Assembly (NCBI GenBank): GCA_036500965.1
Contig: DASYBC010000074.1
Coordinates: 49,953-113,952 of the forward strand
From: AP-15 sp036500965
GTDB lineage: Bacteria; Pseudomonadota; Alphaproteobacteria; ATCC43930; CGMCC-115725
Direction of reading: 5' to 3'
DNA length: 64,000 nt
The translations under genes were made by a program, and so were the position numbers. Within the stretch, counting starts at the first letter, position 1, and each line of letters begins with the position of its first letter. Under the pieces are notes generated by a model. The model was given only the letters and a program-made list of their open reading frames with translations. It did not search any database and was not told where the DNA came from. Shown piece by piece: positions 42,734 through 52,724 of this stretch.

Positions 42734-44623
42734 TTGCCTGACAAGATCGACGCCGCCGCACGACGAGTGGGGCCGCTAGCCGCCATGCTCGAACCAGCAC
42801 GCGGGTCGTTTCCAGCGTGGCGCGCCCTTCCCGGCTGGCGCGTCGGGGCGACGCGGTTCGGCCTTATTCGCATGTCGCTCCTGGCATTCTCGGTCGGGGT
42901 AATCGCCGGGCTCGGAGCATATGTTTTTCGCGAGCTGATTGGTCTCGTTCACAACATCCTTTTTCTGGGCAGGTTTGCCTTCGAATACGACGCCAACCTA
43001 TTCACGCCGGCGAGCCCGTGGGGTGCGCTGGTCATTCTCGTCCCGGTCGTCGGGGCGATCATCGTCACCTTTCTCGTCGTGAATTTTGCCCCGGAGGCCA
43101 AGGGACACGGCGTTCCGGAAGTGATGGACGCGATCTATTATGGCGGCGGCGTTATCCGCCCGGTCGTGGCCTTGGTCAAATCTCTCGCCTCCGCCTTTGC
43201 CATCGGCAGCGGTGCGTCAGTCGGGCGAGAGGGCCCGATCGTTCAGATCGGTTCTTCGTTTGGCTCGACCCTCGGCCAGTTGATCCGAATGGACCCGGGG
43301 CAGCGCATCGTCCTGATCGCCGCAGGTGCCGGGGCCGGGATCGCCGCGACCTTTAATACGCCGATTGGCGGCGTGCTGTTTGCGATCGAATTGATGCTGC
43401 CCGAGGTCAGCGTCAACACCTTTCTGCCGGTTGCGGTGGCAACCGGCACGGCAACCTTTATCGGACGGATTTTCTTCGGCACTCACCCCTCGTTTCAGGT
43501 GCCGCCGATCGTAGCACTTCCCGATGCTCCAGCCGCAGCCGCGCTGGTCATCGTGCTTTACATCGTGCTCGGCGGCGTGATCGGGGTTGCCGCGGCGGTT
43601 TACACCCGCGGCCTTTATGCACTTGAAGACTTGTTTGATCGTATTCCGTGGAATTATTTCCGTCATTGCCTGGGCATGCTGCTCGTTGGCGTGCTGATCT
43701 ACGGGCTGCACGAAAGCTTCGGGCAGTATTACGTCGAGGGGGTCGGCTATGCGACGATCCAGGCGATCCTGACCGGGCAGCTCAACGCCGCGGGGCTTCT
43801 GGCGCTGCTGTTCGTCTGCAAGCTGGCGGCGACTTCGCTGAGCCTCGGCTCGGGATCGTCTGGCGGCATCTTTTCGCCATCGCTATTCATGGGCGCCACC
43901 TTGGGCGCCGCCTTCGCCGGCCTCGTCACGATGGTCGCTCCGGCAATACCGGTCAATCTGCCGGCCTTCGCGATGATCGGCATGGGCGCCATGGTCGGCG
44001 GCGCCACCGGCGCGGCGATGACCGCAGTGACTATGATCTTCGAGATGACCCGCGACTACACCATCGTGCTGCCGATGATCTTGGCGGTCGCCGTCGCCCT
44101 TGGTGTTCGCCGCCTGCTGTCGCGAGAGAACATCTACACCCTGAAGCTGGCGCGCCGCGGGCACACGATCCCCAAAGCCCTACAGGCGAACATGTTCCTG
44201 GTGCGCAAGGCGAAAGAGGTAATGGAGCGGGATTTTCTGGTGGTGCCCGCCGAGTTGTCTTTGAACGCGTTTTTGCGGCAGCCCGATCACAGCGGCGCGA
44301 TGCGCCATGTCGTCGTGATCAAAGGCGACCGCATCCTCGGCGTCGTGCGCATCAATACTGCGCTCAGGCAACGCCTGGCCGAGACCGGAGCTGACATTGC
44401 ATTCGGCGATGTCGCAACCCGCGACTTCACGCTCGTCAGAGAGGACGATGTCGCTTTCGACGTGATCAGGCGGATGTGGCGCCGACAGGTCATCATGGCG
44501 CTCGTGGTGCCCTCCGAGGGCCGCCGCTTTCGCCTGCCGCGGCCGGCGGATGTGCGCGGCGTGATCACCAAGGAGCATGTTGCCGATGCTGTCGCCGGCA
44601 GCATTCAAGTGTATCCGCGCTAA
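42734..44623 (+). CDS. ClC-family chloride channel/transporter with C-terminal CBS-like region
   Basis: About 629 residues from TTG 42734, which has GGGAG seven bases upstream; ATG 42692 is an alternative. ClC motifs are present: GSGASVGREGPIVQIGSSFG, with Glu in GREGP as a gate, and GSSGGIFSPSLFMGA (the GxFxP site). The C-terminal 150 residues resemble CBS domains (FLVVPAELSLNAFLRQPDHS, then HVVVIKGDRILGVVRINTAL). It probably exchanges chloride and protons and senses nucleotides. Confidence 0.93.
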   Translation: MPDKIDAAARRVGPLAAMLEPARGSFPAWRALPGWRVGATRFGLIRMSLLAFSVGVIAGLGAYVFRELIGLVHNILFLGRFAFEYDANLFTPASPWGALVILVPVVGAIIVTFLVVNFAPEAKGHGVPEVMDAIYYGGGVIRPVVALVKSLASAFAIGSGASVGREGPIVQIGSSFGSTLGQLIRMDPGQRIVLIAAGAGAGIAATFNTPIGGVLFAIELMLPEVSVNTFLPVAVATGTATFIGRIFFGTHPSFQVPPIVALPDAPAAAALVIVLYIVLGGVIGVAAAVYTRGLYALEDLFDRIPWNYFRHCLGMLLVGVLIYGLHESFGQYYVEGVGYATIQAILTGQLNAAGLLALLFVCKLAATSLSLGSGSSGGIFSPSLFMGATLGAAFAGLVTMVAPAIPVNLPAFAMIGMGAMVGGATGAAMTAVTMIFEMTRDYTIVLPMILAVAVALGVRRLLSRENIYTLKLARRGHTIPKALQANMFLVRKAKEVMERDFLVVPAELSLNAFLRQPDHSGAMRHVVVIKGDRILGVVRINTALRQRLAETGADIAFGDVATRDFTLVREDDVAFDVIRRMWRRQVIMALVVPSEGRRFRLPRPADVRGVITKEHVADAVAGSIQVYPR

Positions 44624-44636
44624 AATCGGCGCGCTA

Positions 44637-46058
44637 CTAGTCTACCCAGGCGATGCGCAGGATGTTGGTGGCCCCGGGCGTGCCAAATGGCACCCCGGCG
44701 GTGATGACCACCCGCTCGCCTGGCTGCGCGATCTGCTCCCGATGGGCGATGCGCGCCGCCTGGTGCACCATGTCGGCGAAGCCTTTGACGTCACGGGTGT
44801 GCACGCAATGCGCCCCCCACAACAGTGCCAACCGCCGGGCGGTGCCGAGGTTCGAGGTCAACACCAGGATCGGCGCCTCCGGGCGCTCGCGCGCGGCGCG
44901 CAACGCCGTAGCCCCCGAGGTCGTGTAAGACACGATCGCTGCGGCGCCGACCGTGCCCGCGACTTGGCAGGCGGCGGCGCTGATCGCATCCGGTGCCGTG
45001 TGCTCGTGCTCGATCCGGGTGCCCTCTAGCATCGTGCGGTAAAGCGGGTCCTCCTGCACACGACAGGCGATGCGATCCATCATTGCCACGGCTTCGACTG
45101 GGTAATTCCCGGCGGCGGTCTCGGCCGACAACATCACCGCATCCGCCCCGTCATAGACCGCGGTCGCGACATCCGAGGCCTCCGCCCGGGTCGGGGTCGG
45201 CGACGCAATCATCGATTCGAGCATCTGCGTCGCCACGACGACCGGCTTGCCGGCAAGCCTGCAGGCATGGACCACTTGCTTCTGCACCCTCGGCACCTCC
45301 TCCGGCGGCATCTCGACGCCGAGATCGCCGCGGGCGACCATCAGCGCGTCCGCGAGCTCGATGATCTCCGCCAGCCGATCGATTGCCGAGGGCTTTTCGA
45401 GCTTGACCATGACCCCGGCGCGGCCGCCGACGAGCTTGCGGCCTTCGGCGACGTCGTCGGGGCGCTGCACGAACGAGAACGCGATCCAATCGGCGCCGTG
45501 GTCGAGCGCGAAAGCGAGATCCGACCGGTCCTTTTCGGTAACCGCCGACAATGGCAGCACCGCGTTCGGCACATTGACCCCCTTGCGGTCCGAGAGCGCC
45601 CCGCCGACCCGGCACACGGTATCGGCAAACCAGGGGCCGCATGCTTCGGTCTCGAGCCGCACCTTGCCGTCATCGACCAACAGCTCGGTCCCGGTTTTCA
45701 ACGCCTCGAAGATCTCGGGATGCGGCAACGGCGCGCGCGTCCGGTCGCCCGGGCAGCGATCGAGGTCCAGCCGGAAACGGTCGCCGGCGGCGAGCGCGAT
45801 CGGACCCCCGGCAAAGGTTCCGAGGCGCAGCTTTGGCCCTTGCAGATCGGCCAGAATGCCGATCGGGCGACCGGTGTCGTGCTCGATCCGGCGGATCGCC
45901 TCGAACCGGGCATAATGATCTTCGTGCGTTCCATGGCTGAAATTGAGCCGGAACACATCGACGCCGGCCTCGAACAGAGCCCGGATCCGTTCGGGGCTGG
46001 AACTCGAAGGGCCGAGGGTGGCAACAATCTTCGCGCTGCGCCGGCGCCGCATGTCCAT
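44637..46058 (-). CDS. pyk: Pyruvate kinase
   Basis: A 473-residue enzyme with the N-terminal AKIVATLGPSSSSPERIRAL, the substrate region VFRLNFSHGTHEDH, ILADLQGPKLRLGTF, and the signature MVARGDLGVEMPPEEVPRVQ. The C-terminal allosteric domain is complete. It makes ATP and pyruvate from PEP. It is encoded just downstream of glycerate 2-kinase (12 bases). Confidence 0.96.
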   Translation of the reverse strand: MDMRRRRSAKIVATLGPSSSSPERIRALFEAGVDVFRLNFSHGTHEDHYARFEAIRRIEHDTGRPIGILADLQGPKLRLGTFAGGPIALAAGDRFRLDLDRCPGDRTRAPLPHPEIFEALKTGTELLVDDGKVRLETEACGPWFADTVCRVGGALSDRKGVNVPNAVLPLSAVTEKDRSDLAFALDHGADWIAFSFVQRPDDVAEGRKLVGGRAGVMVKLEKPSAIDRLAEIIELADALMVARGDLGVEMPPEEVPRVQKQVVHACRLAGKPVVVATQMLESMIASPTPTRAEASDVATAVYDGADAVMLSAETAAGNYPVEAVAMMDRIACRVQEDPLYRTMLEGTRIEHEHTAPDAISAAACQVAGTVGAAAIVSYTTSGATALRAARERPEAPILVLTSNLGTARRLALLWGAHCVHTRDVKGFADMVHQAARIAHREQIAQPGERVVITAGVPFGTPGATNILRIAWVD

Positions 46059-46069
46059 ATCTCTTGCGT

Positions 46070-47395
46070 TCAGGCGAGAACCAGAATGGCCCGGAAATCG
46101 TTGACATTGGTCAAGGTCGGCCCGGTGACCACGAGATCGCCGAGAGCGTCAAAAAACCCACACCCGTCATTGCCGGCGAGCGCCGCCGGCGCCCGGATCC
46201 CGCGAGCCGCCGCACGCGCGATACTGTCCGCGTAAAGAATTGCCCCGGCATTGTCTTCGGTTCCGTCGATGCCGTCCGTATCGCAGGCGAGCGCCGAAAT
46301 CCCGGCGACGCCGTCGAGCGCTACGGCAAGCGCCAGCAGAAATTCGACATTGCGGCCGCCGCGGCCCGGACCCTTGATCGTGACGGTGGTTTCGCCGCCC
46401 GACAGCAGCACGGCCGGCGGATAGACGATCCGATCGCCGACCCGGAACTCTCCGGACCGAATCTGCTGGGCAATCGCAGCATGCACCAGCGCAACATCGC
46501 GCGCTTCACCCTCGATCCGGTCGCTCAGAACGATGGGAGTGATATTTCGCCGCAGCGCCACTGCGGCAGCGGCATCGAGCGAGCCCTGCGGGCTGGCGAT
46601 GAGCGCGAAGCGCGTCCGCGCAAAGATCGGGTCGTCGGGCTTTGGCGTCTCCTCCAGTTCGAGCGCCAGATGCGCCATCACCGCTGCGGGCCCGCTGATT
46701 CCGTATTTGGCCAGAACCGCCCGGGCGTCGGCGAAGGTCGTCGGATCGGGCACCGTCGGCCCGGAGGCGATCACCGCCGGGTCGTCGCCCGGAACATCGG
46801 AAATCGCCAAGGTCAGGATATGAGCCGGCGCCGCCGCCGCGGCCAGGCGGCCACCCTTGATCGCACTGATATGCTTGCGCACCGCGTTGATCTCGGCAAT
46901 CGTCGCGCCGGAACGCAGCAATGCGTGCGTCACCGCCTGCTTGTCGGCCAGGGTGAGGCTTGGCGCCGGAAGGGTCAGCAAAGCCGAGCCGCCGCCTGAG
47001 GCGAGAAAGACGAGCTGATCGTCGGGGCCGAGGCTGTGCGCCAAGGCAAGCATCTGCCGCGCCGCTCGCTCGCCCGCGGCATCGGGCACGGGGTGGCTCG
47101 CCTCGACGACCACGACCCGATCACAGGAAACGGCATGACCATAGCGGGTAAGCACGATACCTTCGAGAGGGCCGAGCCAACGGGATTCGAACGCTCGTGC
47201 CATCGCTGCCGCGGCCTTCCCGGCGCCGAGCAACAGCGTTCGTCCGGGCACCGGTACCGGAATGTGTCCGGCGAGCGCCCGATCAGGATCGGCCGCCGCA
47301 AGCGCGGCATCAAACAGGGAACGCAGCAGCTCCCCGGCCGCCGCTTCGTCGCATATGGTCACATCGCCGTTCCGTCTTGGCCGAGCCGCGACCAT
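46070..47395 (-). CDS. Glycerate 2-kinase (MOFRL family)
   Basis: A 441-residue protein of the TtuD/GckA type: an N-terminal LLLGAGKAAAAMARAFESRW, then VFLASGGGSALLTLPAPSLT. The C-terminal MOFRL domain has AVLLSGGETTVTIKGPGRGG and RNVEFLLALAVALDG with DTDGIDGTEDNAG. It phosphorylates glycerate to 2-phosphoglycerate, whose product Pyk can use after enolase. GTG 47362 is an alternative start. Confidence 0.93.
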   Translation of the reverse strand: MVAARPRRNGDVTICDEAAAGELLRSLFDAALAAADPDRALAGHIPVPVPGRTLLLGAGKAAAAMARAFESRWLGPLEGIVLTRYGHAVSCDRVVVVEASHPVPDAAGERAARQMLALAHSLGPDDQLVFLASGGGSALLTLPAPSLTLADKQAVTHALLRSGATIAEINAVRKHISAIKGGRLAAAAAPAHILTLAISDVPGDDPAVIASGPTVPDPTTFADARAVLAKYGISGPAAVMAHLALELEETPKPDDPIFARTRFALIASPQGSLDAAAAVALRRNITPIVLSDRIEGEARDVALVHAAIAQQIRSGEFRVGDRIVYPPAVLLSGGETTVTIKGPGRGGRNVEFLLALAVALDGVAGISALACDTDGIDGTEDNAGAILYADSIARAAARGIRAPAALAGNDGCGFFDALGDLVVTGPTLTNVNDFRAILVLA

Positions 47396-47483
47396 TTCAC
47401 ATCGAGCAGCATCGAAATGCCAGCGCTCGATCCGGCGCTCAGCATGGCATGCCGCAACCGGCCCTGATGAAGGAAATGTTCTG

Positions 47484-48965
47484 GTGAACCGTTCCGCCTA
47501 CCGCGGCACGGCACGAGCGATGCTGGCAAGCCTGCTGCTGATCGCAGCGATACCGGGCCGAGCCGACACGCCGCAGTCGACGCCGTTCTCTGAGGTCTTC
47601 GCACAATTGGCGGCACGGCTTTCCGGCGTGGTGGTCAACATCTCGACGACCCAGGCTCCCGCCGCAGCGGCGACGAAGGGTCCATCCGATACCCAACCCC
47701 CGGGCTCGGGATCGCCGCTCGACCAGTTCTTCCGCGAGTTTTTCGGCGATCGGGGCGCGCCAGGCGGCCCCAACGGATTGGCCCCGCCAGCCGCCTCGCT
47801 GGGTTCGGGATTTATTATTGATCCGTCCGGCCTAATCGTCACCAACAACCATGTCATCGCCGATGCCGAGCAGATTACCGTGATCTTGTCGGACAACACG
47901 ATGCTGCACGCCCGCGTGATCGGGCGCGACCCGGTCAGCGATCTCGCGCTCCTCAAGGTCGACGCCAAGGCGCCGCTTCCGGCCGCCAGCTGGGGCGATT
48001 CGACGAAGACCAGAGTCGGGGATTGGGTGTTGGCGATCGGCAACCCGTTTGGCCTCGGCGGCACGGTCACCTCGGGCATCATCTCGGCGACAGCCCGCGA
48101 TATCCATGCCGGACCCTACGACGATTTCCTGCAGACCGACGCCTCGATCAACCGCGGCAATTCCGGGGGGCCAATGTTCAACCTCTCGGGTGAGGTGATC
48201 GGCATCAACACCGCGATCTTCTCGCCTTCGGGAGGTTCGATCGGGATCGGCTTCGCCATCCCGTCCGAGTTGGCCCGAACGATCATCGATCAGCTCAAGG
48301 CGACCGGAAAAGTCGAGCGTGGCTGGATCGGCGCCCAAATCCAGCCGGTCACCGATGAGATCGCCGAAGCAATCGGGCTCGATAAAAGCCGCGGCGCGAT
48401 GATCGCATCGATCGACCCGGCGAGCCCGGCAGCCCAGGTCAAGCTGCGGCCGGGCGACGTGATCCTCGCTTATGATGGCCACCCGATCGGCCGCAGTCGC
48501 CAGCTGCCCCACCTGGTCGCAGACACGCCGCCTAACAAGCTGGTGAAGCTGTCGATCTGGCGCGACGGCAAGGCGCAGGAGGTCCAGCTCAAGGTAGCAG
48601 AGCTGAACCCCAATCGTCGGCCGCCGCCCGAGCCAGAGCCGGAAAAGGCTAAGCCGCCGCCGAGCATCGGCACGCTCGGCCTGAAGCTGGCGAGGCTCAC
48701 CCTCGACCTGCGCAAGCAATTCTCGCTGTCTGACGCGGCCAAGGGCGTGGTCATCACCGAAGTCCCGCCGAATAGCGCAGCGGCGGAACAGGGTCTACGC
48801 CCCGGCGACCTGATCATTGCCACCGGCCGCGTCGATGTCACGATGCCGCAAGAGGTCCAGCACACCGCCGCGTCGGCCAAGAAAGCCGGCCACAAGAGCC
48901 TCCTCGTCCGCGTCGAGCGCGACGGGATCACCCGCTTCGTCGCCCTCCCGACGGAAGGCGGCTGA
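47484..48965 (+). CDS. DegP/DegQ-like periplasmic serine protease (first copy)
   Basis: A 493-residue protein. GTG 47484 (VNRSAYRGTARAMLASLLLI) has AAGGA upstream and starts a signal peptide ending near GRADT. The trypsin-like triad is His in TNNHVIAD, Asp in DPVSDLALLKV, and Ser in RGNSGGP. Two PDZ domains follow. The second, after a Pro-rich linker (RRPPPEPEPEKAKPPP), is well preserved. It degrades or refolds damaged envelope proteins. Confidence 0.93.
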   Translation: MNRSAYRGTARAMLASLLLIAAIPGRADTPQSTPFSEVFAQLAARLSGVVVNISTTQAPAAAATKGPSDTQPPGSGSPLDQFFREFFGDRGAPGGPNGLAPPAASLGSGFIIDPSGLIVTNNHVIADAEQITVILSDNTMLHARVIGRDPVSDLALLKVDAKAPLPAASWGDSTKTRVGDWVLAIGNPFGLGGTVTSGIISATARDIHAGPYDDFLQTDASINRGNSGGPMFNLSGEVIGINTAIFSPSGGSIGIGFAIPSELARTIIDQLKATGKVERGWIGAQIQPVTDEIAEAIGLDKSRGAMIASIDPASPAAQVKLRPGDVILAYDGHPIGRSRQLPHLVADTPPNKLVKLSIWRDGKAQEVQLKVAELNPNRRPPPEPEPEKAKPPPSIGTLGLKLARLTLDLRKQFSLSDAAKGVVITEVPPNSAAAEQGLRPGDLIIATGRVDVTMPQEVQHTAASAKKAGHKSLLVRVERDGITRFVALPTEGG

Positions 48966-48971
48966 GGAGCG

Positions 48972-51900
48972 CTATTCCGCCGCCATCGCCGCGGTGCCGG
49001 ATTGGGAGCGCAGACGGGCCAGCAACGCCGGCTCCTTCTGCTTGGCGCGGGTGAGGTTCCCGTCCTTGACGTGGCCGAAGCCCCGAATCTCCAGCGGCAG
49101 CGATGCAAGCTCAACCGCTGTGGCGTGGTTCGAGGCTGACAACCGGCCAACAATCTCATTGATTACCGCCTCGTATTCGCCGATTAGCCGACGCTCGGCG
49201 CGGCGCTCCTCGCTGCGTGCGAAGATGTCGAGGTGGGTGCCGCGCAGCCGGCGCAATTTGGCCAACAGTCGAAAGACCGTCAGCATCCACGGGCCGAACT
49301 CGCGCTTGCGCAAATGCCCCGTCTGCGGGTCCCGGTCGCCGAGGATCGGCGGCGCCAGGTGGAAACGCAGCCGGTACGGCCCCTCAAACTGGCCCGACAC
49401 CTGCCGCAGAAAATTGCCATCGGTGTAGAGCCGAGCGACCTCATACTCGTCCTTGTAGGCCATCAGCTTGAACAGCGCCCTCGCGACCGTCTGGGTCAAG
49501 CTCGTCTCGCCGGGCATGCACGCCGCCTCGGCCTCGCGCACCTGCCGAACAATTTCCGCAAAGCGCGACGCGTAGGGTGCGTCCTGATAATCGGTCAGAA
49601 TAGCGATGCGACGCGCGATCATCTGGTCGAGGGTTTCCGACAGGTGATGGCTTTCCGGAATCGCAGCCCGCGAGGTTGCCCGGGCTTCGACGAGCACCGG
49701 ATCCTCCGCGGCGCGCCGTCCCCAGCGAAAGGCACCAATGTTGAAGTCGACTTGGACGCCGTTCAATTCGATCGCGCGCTCGATCGCTTCACCCGACAGC
49801 GGCACCAGCCCACGCTGATAAGCGTAGCCCAGCATGAACATATTGCTGGCGATCGAATCGCCGAAAAGGCCGGTGGCGAGCCGGGTCGCGTCGATGAGCT
49901 CGATGTTCTCCGGCTCGGTCGCCTCGGCAATGCTGCGCTCGAGCGCGCCGGTCGGAAACACCAGGTCCGGGTTGCGGGTAAAATCGCCGGTGATGATCTC
50001 GTGGCTATTGACGATCGCGCGGCTCTGGCCGGGCTGCAATTTCGACAGCGCATCGGCGCTCGCCGAAACAACCAGATCGCAGCCGAGCAACAACCGCGCG
50101 CCACCGGCGGCGATGCGCACCGCATGGATCTCGTCCGGCTGCCGGGCGATCCGAACGTGGCTATAAACCGCGCCGCCTTTTTGCGCGAGCCCGGTCATGT
50201 CGAGGATCGTGCAGCCCTTGCCTTCGAGGTGTGCTGCCATCCCGAGCAGCGCCCCAATCGTGACCACGCCGGTGCCTCCGACGCCGGTAACGAGAATGCC
50301 ATAGGGCTCGTCTAGCGTTGGATGGGGCGGCTTCGGCAATGCCGGCAGCCCGTCCTCGCCGAGATCGCCGGCAGATCGCTTTTTTAATCTCCCACCATGC
50401 ACGGTCACAAAGCTCGGGCAGAACCCCTCGACGCAGGAATAATCCTTGTTGCAGCTCGACTGGTCGATCGCCCGCTTGCGGCCGAACTCGGTCTCGACCG
50501 GTACGACCGACAGGCAGTTCGAGGTCTTCGAGCAATCGCCGCATCCCTCGCAGACCAGATCGTTGATAAGCACCCGCTTGGCGGGATCGGGAAAGCGGCC
50601 GCGCTTGCGCCGGCGGCGCTTCTCGGCCGCGCAGGTCTGGTCGTAAACGATGACGCTAACGCCGGGCATCTCGCGCAGATCGCGCTGCACTGCATCGAGA
50701 TCGTCGCGATGGCGCACGCTGACGCCGGCGGCGAACGCGGCGCCCGAGGAATATTTGTCGGGCTCGTCGGTGACGACGACGATCGGGCTGACGCCCTCGG
50801 CGGCGAGCTGGCGGGTCAGCACCGGCACGGTCAACCCGCCGTCGATCGGCTGGCCGCCCGTCATCGCCACCGCGTCGTTGAACAACAGCTTATAGGTGAT
50901 GTTGACCTTGGCGGCGACCGCAGCGCGGATCGCCAGCACCCCCGAATGGGTGTAGGTGCCGTCGCCGAGATTGGCAAACACGTGCGGCGTCTCGGTAAAC
51001 GGCGCCTGCCCGATCCATGGCACTCCCTCGCCGCCCATCTGGGTGAAGGTCGCGGTCGACCGGTCCATAAACTGTGCCAGGTAATGGCAGCCGATGCCGG
51101 CGAGCGCCCGGCTGCCCTCGGGCACCTTGGTCGAGGAGTTGTGCGGGCATCCCGAGCAGAAATACGGGGTGCGGCCAAATGGCACCACATTGCCGCTGCC
51201 GAGCTGGCGCTCCTTGGCTTCGAGAAACGCGAGCCGCTCCTCGATCCGCGCCGAGGTATGAAAGCGGGCGATGCGCTGAGCGATCACCCGGGCGATCATC
51301 GCCGGGGTCAGCTCACCGTTCGACGGCAGGATCCAGTTGCGGTTCTCGTCGAACTTGCCGACCACCCTAGGCCGCACGTCCTCGCGCCAATTATAGAGCT
51401 GCTCCTTGAATTGGTTCTCGATGACCGCTCGCTTCTCCTCGACGACCAGGATTTCCTCGAGCCCTTCGGCGAAATGACGAATGCCCTCGCGTTCGAGCGG
51501 CCACGACATCGCGACTTTATAGAGACGCAGCCCGATCTCGGCGGCATGCGCCTCGTCGATGCCGAGATCGTCCAGGGCCTGGCGCACGTCGAGATAGGAT
51601 TTGCCCGTCGTGACGATGCCGAACCGTGGATACGGGCTGTCGATGACGATGCGGTCGAGCCGGTTGGCGCGGGCAAAGGCGAGCGCGGCGTAGAGCTTGT
51701 ATTTATGCAGCCGAAATTCCTGCTCGAGCGGTTGGTCGGGCCAGCGGATATTGAGCCCGCCTGGCGGCATCTCGAAATCCTGCGGCAATACTATCCGGGT
51801 CCGCTCCGCAGCGACATCGACCGAGGCCGAGCTGTCGACCGTCTCGGCGATCGTCTTGAAGGCGATCCAGCAGCCGGAAAAGCGCGACATCGCCCAGCCA

Positions 51901-52454
51901 TAAAGGCCGAGATCCAGGATCTCCTGCACCCCCGACGGATTGAGCACCGGGATGCAGGCATCCATGAACGCATATTCGGACTGGTGCGCCAAGGTCGAGG
52001 ATTTGCAAGTATGATCGTCGCCGGCCAGCAGCAGCACGCCGCCATACGGTGCCGAGCCGGCGGCATTGCCGTGCTTCAGCGCGTCGCCGCTGCGATCGAC
52101 CCCCGGCCCCTTGGCATACCACATGGCAAAGACGCCGTCGTATTTGGCGCCCGGGAAAAGCCCGAGCTGCTGGCTGCCCCACACCGCGGTAGCTCCGAGC
52201 TCCTCGTTGATCGCCGGCTGAAACCGGATGTGGTTCCGTTCGATAAAGCGGCGCGCGCTCCATAGCGCCTGGTCGAAACCGCCCAACGGCGAGCCGCGGT
52301 ATCCTGAAATAAAGCATCCTGTGTTGAGCCCGGCGGCGACGTCGCGTTGGCGCTGCACCATCGGCAAACGCACCAGCGCCTGGGTCCCGGTCAGATAGAC
52401 GCGTCCCTCGTCGAGAACGTATTTATCGTCGAGCGTGACCGCCTTCAGCGCCAT
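48972..52454 (-). CDS. Indolepyruvate ferredoxin oxidoreductase, fused alpha-beta type
   Basis: A 1160-residue protein. ATG 52454 (MALKAVTLDDKYVLDEGRVY) has GGAGG seven bases upstream. The N-terminal half has pyrimidine- and TPP-binding domains (with GCPHNSSTKVPEGSRALAGI). An iron-sulfur motif (CEGCGDCSKTSNC) follows, and the gamma-type domain contains GVGGTGVVTIGALLGMAAHL. It oxidises indolepyruvate or related 2-oxoacids. The family is a single long chain in many alphaproteobacteria. Confidence 0.94.
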   Translation of the reverse strand: MALKAVTLDDKYVLDEGRVYLTGTQALVRLPMVQRQRDVAAGLNTGCFISGYRGSPLGGFDQALWSARRFIERNHIRFQPAINEELGATAVWGSQQLGLFPGAKYDGVFAMWYAKGPGVDRSGDALKHGNAAGSAPYGGVLLLAGDDHTCKSSTLAHQSEYAFMDACIPVLNPSGVQEILDLGLYGWAMSRFSGCWIAFKTIAETVDSSASVDVAAERTRIVLPQDFEMPPGGLNIRWPDQPLEQEFRLHKYKLYAALAFARANRLDRIVIDSPYPRFGIVTTGKSYLDVRQALDDLGIDEAHAAEIGLRLYKVAMSWPLEREGIRHFAEGLEEILVVEEKRAVIENQFKEQLYNWREDVRPRVVGKFDENRNWILPSNGELTPAMIARVIAQRIARFHTSARIEERLAFLEAKERQLGSGNVVPFGRTPYFCSGCPHNSSTKVPEGSRALAGIGCHYLAQFMDRSTATFTQMGGEGVPWIGQAPFTETPHVFANLGDGTYTHSGVLAIRAAVAAKVNITYKLLFNDAVAMTGGQPIDGGLTVPVLTRQLAAEGVSPIVVVTDEPDKYSSGAAFAAGVSVRHRDDLDAVQRDLREMPGVSVIVYDQTCAAEKRRRRKRGRFPDPAKRVLINDLVCEGCGDCSKTSNCLSVVPVETEFGRKRAIDQSSCNKDYSCVEGFCPSFVTVHGGRLKKRSAGDLGEDGLPALPKPPHPTLDEPYGILVTGVGGTGVVTIGALLGMAAHLEGKGCTILDMTGLAQKGGAVYSHVRIARQPDEIHAVRIAAGGARLLLGCDLVVSASADALSKLQPGQSRAIVNSHEIITGDFTRNPDLVFPTGALERSIAEATEPENIELIDATRLATGLFGDSIASNMFMLGYAYQRGLVPLSGEAIERAIELNGVQVDFNIGAFRWGRRAAEDPVLVEARATSRAAIPESHHLSETLDQMIARRIAILTDYQDAPYASRFAEIVRQVREAEAACMPGETSLTQTVARALFKLMAYKDEYEVARLYTDGNFLRQVSGQFEGPYRLRFHLAPPILGDRDPQTGHLRKREFGPWMLTVFRLLAKLRRLRGTHLDIFARSEERRAERRLIGEYEAVINEIVGRLSASNHATAVELASLPLEIRGFGHVKDGNLTRAKQKEPALLARLRSQSGTAAMAAE

Positions 52455-52480
52455 TGCGACCTCCGTAAACCCGCCATCCG

Positions 52481-52506
52481 CGAAACGTAGTGTGTACACG
52501 AAACGT
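52481..52506. promoter_or_regulatory. Candidate operator upstream of the ior gene
   Basis: A perfect palindrome GTGTACAC (52492-52499) is flanked by direct repeats CGAAACGT (52481-52488 and 52499-52506). It lies about 30-50 bases before the ior ATG. No -10/-35 is obvious at the same place. Confidence 0.4.
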
Positions 52507-52724
52507 GGGGTGCGCGTGATGGCCGCTCAATGCCGCCAGCAACCCGGCCGCGAAAAGGCAACGAATCGCCGCCGTTGCCGGATTTTACCGGCACGAAATG
52601 GTGTGACGCGCCCGGTTAGCGACATGTCCGAGACGATGATCCGCCACAATGCGCATTGCGGCGACGCCGAGGCGGGAGTAATGCTCGCGCGCCGGCCTTA
52701 ATCCTCGAATTTTCGGTTGCCGCC

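Noticed and set aside
50397..52265. A 622-residue plus-strand ORF antisense to the ior gene
   Set aside because: Long antisense frames are expected over high-GC genes. It reads as Arg/His/Ala-rich sequence without domains, while the minus strand encodes a well-known enzyme.
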